From: Candidatus Hinthialibacter antarcticus
GTDB taxonomy: Bacteria > Hinthialibacterota > Hinthialibacteria > Hinthialibacterales > Hinthialibacteraceae
Direction: 5' to 3'
DNA: 64,000 nt
Assembly (NCBI GenBank): GCA_030765645.1
Contig: JAVCCE010000015.1
Span: 62,001 to 126,000 of the forward strand
Positions 33,828 through 41,769 of this stretch are shown here, in pieces (positions within the stretch are counted from its first letter, which is position 1; each line of letters starts with the position of its first letter). The notes under the pieces were generated by a model. The model was given only the letters and a program-made list of their open reading frames with translations, was not told the DNA's origin and did no database searches. Position numbers and translations under genes: made by a program.

Positions 33828-35525
33828 TTAATACAGCGTCCAATCACTGACTGGATTCAAGACTTCTAAGGTTACGTTCTTGAACCATGTGTATTGGATC
33901 GAACCTAATTGGTGAGCAGTAACCGCTAACCCAACATAAATCGGGTCTTGCATAACCAGCGATTGCGTCTCTTGTACTTGCACCCAACTGCCGTCGCCCA
34001 GTTCGTCCTTATAGAAGATCGACCAGTCATCGCCACGGCGTTCGACGCGGAGACGCGGATAGTCTTCGGCAGGATAGCCTTCGGTTGAGAAGGTCACGCG
34101 GTTATCGCCATTGCTGGTACTGGCGCCGTCTTGAGCAGCGCGCATTTGCCAACTGTACTGACCGTCGCGGCGCATACGGTTGCCAAAGTTCACCGAACCG
34201 GCGCTCAAGTTTTGGCGTCCCATCAACATGCCTTTAATCCACGCATCCGTACTGGTGCTTCGTTCGGATTCATCGTGAATAATTTTGGCTTCGATATTGA
34301 AATCGCCTGAAACGGCGGTGTATAAGAAATGGAAATTATCGGCGTTGGCCCAAATATCGTTTCCTGCGCCTGCCAATGTATACGTGTCAGATTCAGTGTC
34401 ATATTCAGCCGAACCGAGGAAATCTTCGCCGCCCAGATTATCAATATTTTCGATAATATCAGCGTGTTGATCGAAGGTTTGGTCGCCTTCCGGCCCTTCT
34501 TGGGTCAAGGTCATTACAGCAGAACCGCCGGTGTTGCTATCGCCAATGGTTCCTGACCATGAGTTGACGGCTGCAGGAGCCGCAGGCGCCGTGGCTTTGT
34601 AGGTCAATGTGGTGTTGCCAAAGGGAACAGAAACGTTCCACGAAACCGTACCGCCGGATTCGGAACCGCCGTCGCTGATGTCTGATACGGTCCAGCCAGT
34701 GGGAACAGTGTCTTCAATTGAAGTAGAAGCCGCAGCCTGGTTGGGATTCAAAACAGTAACCGAAACGGCAATTTCAGTTCCGGGTTGGAAACTGCCCTGT
34801 GAAAATGCCCGCGATCCAGATGAAGGCAGCGTGGGAGGCGCAGTAATTTCGACGTTATAAAATTCTCCAATTGCGAGCGTTTCGTCATTGATATGGTTGG
34901 TCACGGCCAAGCCGACGACAACTTCATCAGCCATTTCAATCTCTTCAACGCGGCCCAGCGTCCAGTTTGAGCCGTCTTCCGACCATTCGCAGAAGAACAG
35001 GTTGAGTTCTGCGATACGGGTTACGCGCACCCAGATGCCTTCAACAGTCGCTTCAACGGCAACGTCAGCGTCAGCCGGATCGGCTTTGGGGTGGAAGAAT
35101 TGCGCACTGGTGGACCCCCCGTCTTCTTGCGTACGCCATGTCGCGTTGACCTGGTCGCCATAGTTATTGCCGCGAAGTTGCCCACCGAAATGTTTAGAGC
35201 CGGGCGCATCGCCTTTTTCACGAATCATGGCGATCATCTTCGACCATTCGTTCGCACCCGGGTCTAACCAGCTTAATAGCGCCGTGATACTGACGCTGCC
35301 AGTGCGAGTTGTATAGATGAAGTAGCCTTCATCGGCGTTCCCCCAGATATCGTCGCCGTTGCCTTCGAGCGTATAGATATCGTTCGTAAAGTCTGCCGAA
35401 CCTGCCGCTTTAACGTTATCAACCGTTTCCAACGTCCAGTCGGCGGAATTTTCAAAAATGCCGACTTGCGCGAATGCCGGCAGAGCGACAAACGCAAATA
35501 CTAGAACTAAAGCCAATTTCTTCAT
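33828..35525 (-). CDS. Secreted protein with two lectin-like (concanavalin-fold) modules and a central DUF11-like domain
   Basis: 565 residues from the ATG at 35525, with GGGGAG 6 bases upstream and a clean signal peptide (KKLALVLVFAFVALPAFAQ). Two ~190-residue modules share their pattern: TLEGNGDDIWGNADEGYFIY and TLAGAGNDIWANADNFHFLY, then SWLDPGANEWSKMIAMIR and TDAWIKGMLMGRQNL, then WVRVTRIAELNLFFCEWS and YPRLRVERRGDDWSIFYKD, then DEVVVGLAVTNH and DPIYVGLAVTAH. They resemble DUF1349-like concanavalin folds. Between them, VTVLNPNQAAASTSIEDTV and NTTLTYKATAPAAPA form a DUF11-like beta domain. It ends in NPVSDWTLY. Likely an extracellular glycan- or surface-binding protein. Confidence 0.85.
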   Translation of the reverse strand: MKKLALVLVFAFVALPAFAQVGIFENSADWTLETVDNVKAAGSADFTNDIYTLEGNGDDIWGNADEGYFIYTTRTGSVSITALLSWLDPGANEWSKMIAMIREKGDAPGSKHFGGQLRGNNYGDQVNATWRTQEDGGSTSAQFFHPKADPADADVAVEATVEGIWVRVTRIAELNLFFCEWSEDGSNWTLGRVEEIEMADEVVVGLAVTNHINDETLAIGEFYNVEITAPPTLPSSGSRAFSQGSFQPGTEIAVSVTVLNPNQAAASTSIEDTVPTGWTVSDISDGGSESGGTVSWNVSVPFGNTTLTYKATAPAAPAAVNSWSGTIGDSNTGGSAVMTLTQEGPEGDQTFDQHADIIENIDNLGGEDFLGSAEYDTESDTYTLAGAGNDIWANADNFHFLYTAVSGDFNIEAKIIHDESERSTSTDAWIKGMLMGRQNLSAGSVNFGNRMRRDGQYSWQMRAAQDGASTSNGDNRVTFSTEGYPAEDYPRLRVERRGDDWSIFYKDELGDGSWVQVQETQSLVMQDPIYVGLAVTAHQLGSIQYTWFKNVTLEVLNPVSDWTLY

Positions 35526-36063
35526 GTTTTTCTCCCCAGAATAGGTATGTTGTTTTCTCCAACACATTCACCAAATAATGATGACTTAACAAACGTAACG
35601 ACGAACTGACGAATAAAGAGTGGATAATTTTGGCGTGGTATCACCTCCCATTCAAAAAAACAAATCAACAGATCAATAAATTTGCCTATACTTATTCAAT
35701 TATCGTACGAATATTGAGTAAATGTCAACAGCACTCAAAGAAAAACTCTGTTAAGCGATATACATTTTTAAGGCTGTGTGCCGAGCAAAGGCCGCAAAGC
35801 GGGCAGCCATTGAAGCAACGAAACAAAAATATATCAGCCATGTAGGGCGCAACGTGTTGCGCCCGAATCCCCCCTTAAAAAGGGGGCGATTGAAATCGAG
35901 CGCAATATGATGTCCCTACTCACATGAACATAAAAACCAACAAAACAACCATAAATACTAGAATTTTATTAATTCATCGCGGTTCTATAGTCGCATAACG
36001 CTTCCATGCAGACCGGATTCGGCTTTATGATGTTGAACCAACTCACGCCTGTAGGAGAAACCG
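35526..36063. other. Intergenic stretch with two small palindromes
   Basis: 538 bases between divergent genes. GGGCGCAAC-GT-GTTGCGCCC (35845-35864) is a perfect 9-bp hairpin and CCCCCTT-AAAA-AGGGGG (35869-35886) follows at once; both are common intergenic hairpin types. The left half is AT-rich. I found no RNA gene, no coding frame and no convincing promoter. Confidence 0.5.
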
Positions 36064-37449
36064 ATGAGCAATATCAAGCAATACTCAACCGTCGTTGATG
36101 ACCATTTTCCTAAATATTTTTTCTCGGGTTTTAGCGACGATCCAAACGCCATTGATACGCTTCGCGCCACGCAAGCGCAGGTCATGCTCTATGAAAAAGT
36201 GACCTGGACCTTGCCCGGCGACGGAGGCGAACCTATCGAAAAAGGATTGCGCTACGGCGAAAACCCCGGTCAGGAAGCCGCGCTCTATCGCCCACTCAAC
36301 GGGCACCTCATCCTTGCAGGCATCGAATTTTTGGGCGAAGGCGACGCGCTGGTCGGCGGGCTGAATACGGAATCGTTGATTCAATTCGGCAAACACCCCA
36401 GCAAAACCAATTTGACCGACATCGACAGCGCACTGGCGATTCTCAAACATTTTCATGAAGACCCCTGCGCCATCATCATCAAACACAACAATCCCAGCGG
36501 CGTCGCCTTGGGACGCTCGGTCTTGCAGGCCTATACCAAAGCGTGGGAAGCCGACCCCATCGCGCCCTTCGGCGGGGCGTTGGTGGTCAACCGCGCCCTC
36601 GACAAAGAAACCGCCGAAGCCATCGCGACCCAATACTACGAAGTGGTCTGCGCGCCGGAATACGAAGAAGGCGCCGTCGAAATTTTATCGAAACGCAAAA
36701 ACCTGCGTGTGATCCGCCTGAAAAATATCGAAAACCTGCGCGACTACTTAGGCAAGCGCTACATCGACTTCAAAGCGCTGTCAGACGGTTCGGTCTTGCC
36801 GCAGTGGTCGTACGTACCCACGGTCGGGTCTAACAATACGGTCGTGACTTCATATAAAGATTTCGCCGACAACATCGAAGTGCCCAAAAACCTGCCGTTG
36901 CGCGAGATGAAAGACGGCAGGTTGGTGAAGTCTGACAAGACTGTCAGCATCGAAACGGAACCCAGCGAAGGCTATTTGCGCGACATGTGGTTCGCTTGGA
37001 TGGTCGAAACCGGAGTTACGTCAAATTCCGTCCTGACTGCAAAAAATCTGGCGACCGTCTCCATCGGCGTCGGCGGACAAGACCGGGTATCTATGGCGAA
37101 GCAATGCGTCAGCAAAGCCTATGAGTCGCGCCGCGCGTTAATTTCGATACAAAAATACGGCATGAACTATGATCTGTTTAAAGTCGAAGTCGAAAAAGGC
37201 GAGCACCCGCAAACCACGCTACGCGAAATTGAAACCACCGCGCTCAGCGGAAACGCCGGGCTATTAAACGCAGTTGTCGCGTCAGACGCGTTCTTCCCGT
37301 TCCGTGACGGGGTCGATGTTCTATTGGACCAGGGCGTGAAGGCGATCGTGCAGCCGGGCGGTTCGTTGCGCGACGCCGATGCGGTGCAGGCATGTAACGA
37401 AGCCTGCGCGACCATGGTCTTCACCAACATGAGATGCTTTAAGCACTGA
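36064..37449 (+). CDS. AICAR transformylase-only protein (PurH C-terminal domain homologue)
   Basis: 461 residues matching the AICARFT half of PurH, which formylates AICAR with 10-formyl-tetrahydrofolate in purine synthesis. Motifs: LRYGENPGQEAALY, LGGLNTES-like VGGLNTESLIQF, AIIIKHNNPSGVALG (the catalytic Lys-His pair), ADPIAPFGGALVVNRALDKE, VLTAKNLATVSIGVGGQDRV and SDAFFPFRDGVDVLLDQGVK, with AIVQPGGSLRDADAVQ at the end. The N-terminal IMP cyclohydrolase (MGS-like) domain is absent, and the first ~50 residues are specific to this group. Cyclohydrolase must therefore come from another gene. AGGAG lies 7 bases before the ATG. The MITE-like repeat begins 10 bases after the stop. Confidence 0.88.
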   Translation: MSNIKQYSTVVDDHFPKYFFSGFSDDPNAIDTLRATQAQVMLYEKVTWTLPGDGGEPIEKGLRYGENPGQEAALYRPLNGHLILAGIEFLGEGDALVGGLNTESLIQFGKHPSKTNLTDIDSALAILKHFHEDPCAIIIKHNNPSGVALGRSVLQAYTKAWEADPIAPFGGALVVNRALDKETAEAIATQYYEVVCAPEYEEGAVEILSKRKNLRVIRLKNIENLRDYLGKRYIDFKALSDGSVLPQWSYVPTVGSNNTVVTSYKDFADNIEVPKNLPLREMKDGRLVKSDKTVSIETEPSEGYLRDMWFAWMVETGVTSNSVLTAKNLATVSIGVGGQDRVSMAKQCVSKAYESRRALISIQKYGMNYDLFKVEVEKGEHPQTTLREIETTALSGNAGLLNAVVASDAFFPFRDGVDVLLDQGVKAIVQPGGSLRDADAVQACNEACATMVFTNMRCFKH

Positions 37450-37458
37450 TTTTTTTTC

Positions 37459-37642
37459 AGAAGTCATGTCAATAATTATGTATTTACGTAGCGACTGGCA
37501 TGGGTATATCTCTGCTCGCTTCAGTGCGGGCTTCCAGGCCCTTTTGCACAGGCGCTCCCAGAGACACACCCATGCCAAAACTTGCTTGTCTATTTTGATT
37601 AGGCGCGATATCCTCTCGAATTGCTTTTGAAATGGCTTCTAG
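37459..37642 (-). repeat. MITE-like structured repeat, copy 2
   Basis: Opposite orientation to the copy at 3702-3879. Read on the minus strand: CTAGAAGCCATTTC (end 37642), then GGCATGGGT (37576-37568), the core with GGGAGCGCCTGTGC, AAAAGGGCCTGGAAGCCC and GCACTGAAGCGAGC, then ACCCATGCC (37505-37497), 29 bases, and ATGACTTCT (37467-37459). The ends form imperfect terminal inverted repeats (TAGAAGCCAT / ATGACTTCT). The outer stem differs from copy 1 by a paired change. The rest of the 314-base gap (37643-37763) shows no feature. Confidence 0.78.
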
Positions 37643-37763
37643 ATAACGGTGGCTTTACGCCGTATTTTTTTATTTTGTCGGGGATATCAAACCCGCATGA
37701 ATGCCGTGCTGCGATCTTACATGGAAGCGCACAGAGAAAAGTAGGACAGCAAATTTATGTTCA

Positions 37764-38840
37764 TCACACCGCAGGTTGTTCGTGGGTCAGGCAATGGAAG
37801 GCGCCCAGCCCCCAGATCAAATCGACCGCGTTGACGCCGACGACGCTCCGGTCAGGGAACAACTCCCGCAACACGCCAAGCGCAATGTAATCGTTGGGGT
37901 CATTAAACGTCGGAACCAACACCGCTGCGTTGCCAATATAAAAATTCGCATAACTCGCGGGCAAACGCTGTCCGTCGAATACCAACGGCTGCGGCATTGG
38001 TAATGCGATCACGTCTAACTTTTTGCCGCCGCAAACCCGCACGGATTGCAAGCGCTCGCGGTTCTCATGCAGCGCGGCGTAGTTTGCATCATTGGGATTT
38101 TTTTCTTCGACCAAAACGACCGTGGTTGGATTCACAAAGCGACACAAGTCATCGACATGCCCATGGGTGTCGTCGCCGACGATTCCCTTGCCCAGCCAGT
38201 GGATGCGCTCGACGCCCAGGTTGTCGCGCAACACGGTTTCAAATTGCTCTTTGGTCAGCTGCGGATTGCGCGGTTGTACGGCAGCGTCAAGCAAGCACTC
38301 TTCCGTCGCGAGCAAATCGCCCGCGCCGTTCACGTCAATCGCGCCGCCTTCGAGCACCACCGGTTTGCCATTGGCTTTGACGTCAATGCAAGGCAGTTTG
38401 AGTTTGCGCGCGGCTTTGGCTGGAATCTGATTGTCGAGTTTCCATTCAGGATATTTCGCCCAGGCGTTGAATTGAAAATTGATGATCGCCAGCGGATCGC
38501 GTTTTGCATCGCGTTTAATAAAAATCGGCCCGGCGTCACGGTTCCAACCCCGGTCGGTTTTGATGAGATGAAAATTGACTGCGTTGAGGTCAGCGCCGTT
38601 TTTTTGCAAGACCCGCTGCGCTGCGGCTTTGCGTTGTTGAGAATCAACAATCAAGTGAATGGTTTCGCCGGGGGCGAGTTTGCGAACGATTTCGCCAAAC
38701 ACCCAGGGGACGGCCTGAAACTTTCCCGGCCAATCGCTGCGCTTGTGAGGCCAGGTCAACCAGGTCGCCTGGTGCGGATCCCACTCGGCGGGATGTCGAT
38801 ACCCCAGCGCAGCAGGCGTTTTGGCGTTTGATTGTTTCAT
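37764..38840 (-). CDS. aguA: Agmatine deiminase / peptidylarginine deiminase family
   Basis: 358 residues, the usual size of agmatine deiminase, which converts agmatine to N-carbamoylputrescine and ammonia on the way to putrescine. Signatures of the guanidine-modifying fold: WDPHQATWLTWPHKRSDWPG, RGWNRDAGPIFIKR (substrate Asp), LEGGAIDVNGAGDLLATEEC, GDDTHGHVDDLCRFVNPTTV (catalytic His/Asp), LPASYANFYIGNAAVLVPTF, and the C-terminal nucleophile Cys in AFHCLTHEQPAV. The family also includes protein-arginine deiminases, but there is no signal peptide. It stands alone on the minus strand, divergent from the DUF554 gene. Confidence 0.92.
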   Translation of the reverse strand: MKQSNAKTPAALGYRHPAEWDPHQATWLTWPHKRSDWPGKFQAVPWVFGEIVRKLAPGETIHLIVDSQQRKAAAQRVLQKNGADLNAVNFHLIKTDRGWNRDAGPIFIKRDAKRDPLAIINFQFNAWAKYPEWKLDNQIPAKAARKLKLPCIDVKANGKPVVLEGGAIDVNGAGDLLATEECLLDAAVQPRNPQLTKEQFETVLRDNLGVERIHWLGKGIVGDDTHGHVDDLCRFVNPTTVVLVEEKNPNDANYAALHENRERLQSVRVCGGKKLDVIALPMPQPLVFDGQRLPASYANFYIGNAAVLVPTFNDPNDYIALGVLRELFPDRSVVGVNAVDLIWGLGAFHCLTHEQPAV

Positions 38841-38929
38841 AGCAATTGGTTTCTAATCGCGTTTCGGTAGACTTATTTTTGTCGCTTGATTTTAAGGCGT
38901 ATACGCGGCTGACGAAAGGACGTTTCAAC

Positions 38930-39613
38930 GTGTTTCCCACAATTGTGAATGCCGTCGCGGTTTTTGTCGGCGCTTTGGTTGGGCTTGGTTTTCATGGGCG
39001 CATTTCAGAACGCTACCGCACTATTCTCTTTCAAGCGCTGGGTTTGGTAACGCTGCTGATTGGCATGAAAGACGCCATGCAAACCCAAAGCGTCCCTCTG
39101 TTGGCGCTGAGCATGATCGCTGGCGGCTTGATCGGCGAGGCCATTGATATCGACAAGCGCTTCAACCAAGTCGGCGAATGGCTCAAACACCGCTTCGCCA
39201 AACCGGGCGACCATCAATTTGTCGATTCGTTCGTCTACACATCGCTGTTGTTTTGCGTGGGCGCCATGACGGTGGTGGGATCGTTTCGCGCTGGCGTACA
39301 AGGTGACGGCGAAATTCTCTACACCAAAAGTTTGATGGACGGCCACGCCGCCATTTTTCTCGCCAGCGGGATGGGCGCCGGCGTTCTCGCCAGTTCGTTG
39401 ACGGTATTGGTTGTGCAAGGCGGTCTCACGCTGTTGTTTATGCTCACCATCAGCGACCTTCCCGAAACGGTCGTCACCGAAGTCGGCGCAGCAGGCGGCC
39501 TCTTGATCGCAGGCATCGGACTGATGTTGCTCGACGTCGTCAAAATTCGTCTGGCGAACCTGCTGCCCAGTATGTTCGTTGCAGGCTTGCTCGCCTGGGC
39601 GCTGTTAACGTAA
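38930..39613 (+). CDS. DUF554 integral membrane protein (YqgA/YdfK-like), GTG start
   Basis: 227 residues if it starts at the GTG at 38930, which has AGGA 9-10 bases upstream and gives the standard family beginning FPTIVNAVAVFVGALVGLGF. A longer frame from 38846 would add a soluble leader foreign to the family. It has six to seven helices, with conserved MSMIAGGLIGE-like LSMIAGGLIGEAIDID, FVDSFVYTSLLFCVGAMTVV, ASGMGAGVLASSLTVLVVQG and ITAAGGLLI-like GAAGGLLIAGIGLMLL. It is a broad conserved family without an agreed function. Its 3' end abuts the lipoprotein gene on the other strand. Confidence 0.88.
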   Translation: MFPTIVNAVAVFVGALVGLGFHGRISERYRTILFQALGLVTLLIGMKDAMQTQSVPLLALSMIAGGLIGEAIDIDKRFNQVGEWLKHRFAKPGDHQFVDSFVYTSLLFCVGAMTVVGSFRAGVQGDGEILYTKSLMDGHAAIFLASGMGAGVLASSLTVLVVQGGLTLLFMLTISDLPETVVTEVGAAGGLLIAGIGLMLLDVVKIRLANLLPSMFVAGLLAWALLT

Positions 39614-40291
39614 CTAATTTTCGATCACATTAAATTCAAAATCATACGCTTCTTGCGGCGGGTTGGGGTTGTCAGGCCCCGGCGACTCTAAGAAGCGAGT
39701 CAACCGCACCCGCGCATTCGTCATGTATTTCGCCGCGATGGGAAAATACACATTGCCAGTGATGTTCGACTCAGGATGAATGGTCACCGGGCGAATCGGC
39801 AACGCTTTCGCAATCAAGCCCTGGTAAGAGGGCTGCACCGTCGTTGTGGAAAAAGGCGCATAATACCAATGCGTGTTCCAATAATGCCCATAGGGGTAAC
39901 CGCGCGAATAGCCTAAGCCATAGGTCACGAACGTACGCGGGCGGGCGCCGCTTTCCGCCGCTTCGATGAGCGCGTCCGGCGTCAACGGAAAATATTGCGT
40001 ACCGTCCTGGTCGAACAACACGATCTCTTTCGGCATGAATTCAATCGGCGCGTCGGTTGGATTGATGATCGTCATGCGAACGGTGGTGAGTTTGCGGTCG
40101 AGTCGATAGGGCGTCTCGATCTGCCCGGCGCGTACAGTTAAAACGTCGCCGTGAATGGTCGCGACTTTGCCGGACGGATCAACCTGGACGCCGGGGCCGG
40201 AGATCGGCATCAGCTGCGCAGTCGAACAGCCCGTGAGCAAGAACGGCGTTAAAAGAAATAAGGCAACAACTATTTTCAATTGTATCATCAT
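39614..40291 (-). CDS. Lipoprotein of unknown function
   Basis: 225 residues from the ATG at 40291 (GGAG about 11 bases upstream; the next codon is also ATG). Signal peptide and lipobox: QLKIVVALFLLTPFLLTGCS, with lipidation at the Cys. Mature part ~205 residues: a beta-rich domain (TVRMTIINPTDAPIEFMPKE) followed by a Tyr/Gly-rich stretch (YGLGYSRGYPYGHYWNTHWY) and a final strand set (ITGNVYFPIAAKYMTNARVR). It resembles surface lipoproteins without a named family. It is 60 bases downstream of flhG on the same strand, so it could be the last gene of the flagellar transcript. Confidence 0.75.
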   Translation of the reverse strand: MMIQLKIVVALFLLTPFLLTGCSTAQLMPISGPGVQVDPSGKVATIHGDVLTVRAGQIETPYRLDRKLTTVRMTIINPTDAPIEFMPKEIVLFDQDGTQYFPLTPDALIEAAESGARPRTFVTYGLGYSRGYPYGHYWNTHWYYAPFSTTTVQPSYQGLIAKALPIRPVTIHPESNITGNVYFPIAAKYMTNARVRLTRFLESPGPDNPNPPQEAYDFEFNVIEN

Positions 40292-40350
40292 GTTTTTTTG
40301 TCTCCACATTGATCATTATACCAACATGACGATGAGGAGAGTAATCTTAC

Positions 40351-41769
40351 CTACGACGCCGCGACCACTTTTTGCGGCGGTTCGGGGCGTTTAAACAATC
40401 GGCTGAAGAAACGCCGCAAGCCGCGCTCGCCTTTGTCGCGAGATTCGATCTGCAATAACGACGCCGCCAAATTGGTCACCGCGCGCGACGCCGGGCAGTT
40501 GGGTGAGCGCAATAAAAACGGCGTCTGGCGCCGCACCGCTTTCAACACTTCCGGGTCGCGGGGAATATACCCCAAATTATTGAAACTGGAACCCAGCATC
40601 TGCGTGCAAATTTGCGACATCAAACGCGCCACGTCATTGGCTTCGCGGCTGTCGCCCGCCATGTTCACCACCACGCCCAACTCACTATCGGAGCAATGAC
40701 GGCGCAGCGTTTTGATTAACGCATACGCGTCCGTATACGCGGGCGGTTCGGGCGTCGTCACCACGATGGTCTGGTCGGCGGCCAACAGAAACTGCAATAC
40801 GTTGGGGTGGATTCCCGCCGCCGTGTCAATCAGAAACACGTCCGGCTCCGGCGTTAAACTGGCGAAGGCGTCAAACAGCCGCCCGATTTGTTCTTCGCTA
40901 AGTTGCGAGAGTTCTTCGACGCCTGAGCCGCCGGGAATCACCCCCAGGCCTTCCGGCCCCTGCACCATGATCTCTTGAATAGTTTTTTGACCGGACAACA
41001 CATGCGACAAATTGTGGCGCGGCGTCAGCCCCAGCAAGACGTCGATGTTCGCTAGCGAGAGGTCGGCGTCCATCACAATGACGCGCTTTTTCATGCGCTG
41101 CATGGCGATGGCCAGGTTGCAGGTCATATTGCTTTTGCCGACGCCGCCCTTGCCCCCGGTGATGGCGATCACCCGCGTTTTTGATTGCATCGGAAAGCGC
41201 TTGGATGGATCAATGCGCAACGTCGGCTGCGGCTTGGGCCGGGCAATCGCTTCCGGCGGCGCGGGAGGCCCAATCATATCGTCCGCAGAAACCGCAGGCG
41301 CAGGCGCGGCGTTCACAACAACAGGCTTGCTTGCTTCTTTCTCTTGCTGGCGCTCGCGTTTCTGTTTCTTTGAGAGTTTGGGTTTGCTGAGCGTTTCTTT
41401 CGGCGCGGCGTCCTTGGGTTTGTCCGCAACCGGCGACGCCACGCTGGCCGTATTCTCTAGTTTCGCTTCGACGGCTTGATTCGTATCCACGACTTTTGTT
41501 TCTGGTTTGGACGACGCAGGCGCAAGCGGTTTCTCTTCAGGAGCGCTTTTCGCTTCCACCTTCGGAGAAGGCGCGAGCGCGCTTGGCTTCACCGCTGCTT
41601 CTTTTTTTTCAAGCGCAACTTTAGGCGCCACAACGGGCGGCGCTTCTATGACCGGCGCTTCCACGATTGGTTCAAGAACCGCCGTTGCAGAACCGCCGTC
41701 AGAGGCCGCGTCTTGCACGGCCGCCAGTTGACGCAGTTTTTCTGCTTGGTCAGGAATTCGATCTTTCAT
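40351..41769 (-). CDS. flhG: Flagellar number regulator FlhG (MinD-like ATPase) with long linker
   Basis: 472 residues from the ATG at 41769, which has AGGA about 9 bases upstream. It overlaps flhF by 20 bases. The N-terminal RIPDQAEKLRQL carries the DQAxxLR activation motif that binds FlhF and stimulates its GTPase. A ~175-residue Pro/Ala/Lys-rich linker follows, which is absent in usual FlhG proteins (about 300 residues). Then comes the MinD/ParA ATPase: IAITGGKGGVGKSNMTCNLA (deviant Walker A, ~205), VIVMDADLSLANIDVLLGL, VFLIDTAAGIHPNVLQFLLA and VTTPEPPAYTDAYALIK. It limits flagellar number and places FlhF. It is the last identified gene of the operon. Confidence 0.9.
   Translation of the reverse strand: MKDRIPDQAEKLRQLAAVQDAASDGGSATAVLEPIVEAPVIEAPPVVAPKVALEKKEAAVKPSALAPSPKVEAKSAPEEKPLAPASSKPETKVVDTNQAVEAKLENTASVASPVADKPKDAAPKETLSKPKLSKKQKRERQQEKEASKPVVVNAAPAPAVSADDMIGPPAPPEAIARPKPQPTLRIDPSKRFPMQSKTRVIAITGGKGGVGKSNMTCNLAIAMQRMKKRVIVMDADLSLANIDVLLGLTPRHNLSHVLSGQKTIQEIMVQGPEGLGVIPGGSGVEELSQLSEEQIGRLFDAFASLTPEPDVFLIDTAAGIHPNVLQFLLAADQTIVVTTPEPPAYTDAYALIKTLRRHCSDSELGVVVNMAGDSREANDVARLMSQICTQMLGSSFNNLGYIPRDPEVLKAVRRQTPFLLRSPNCPASRAVTNLAASLLQIESRDKGERGLRRFFSRLFKRPEPPQKVVAAS

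Noticed and set aside
35636-35655. TATCACCTCCC motif resembling the 16S rRNA 3' end
   Set aside because: Only a short motif; no other rRNA sequence is near, so it is chance or the complement of a strong Shine-Dalgarno sequence.
35760-35835. GC-rich stretch with GCAAAGC-like and GGGCAGCC elements resembling a c-di-GMP-I riboswitch
   Set aside because: The tetraloop-receptor and the paired P1-P2-P3 arrangement could not be fitted, and the downstream gene is not a typical target.
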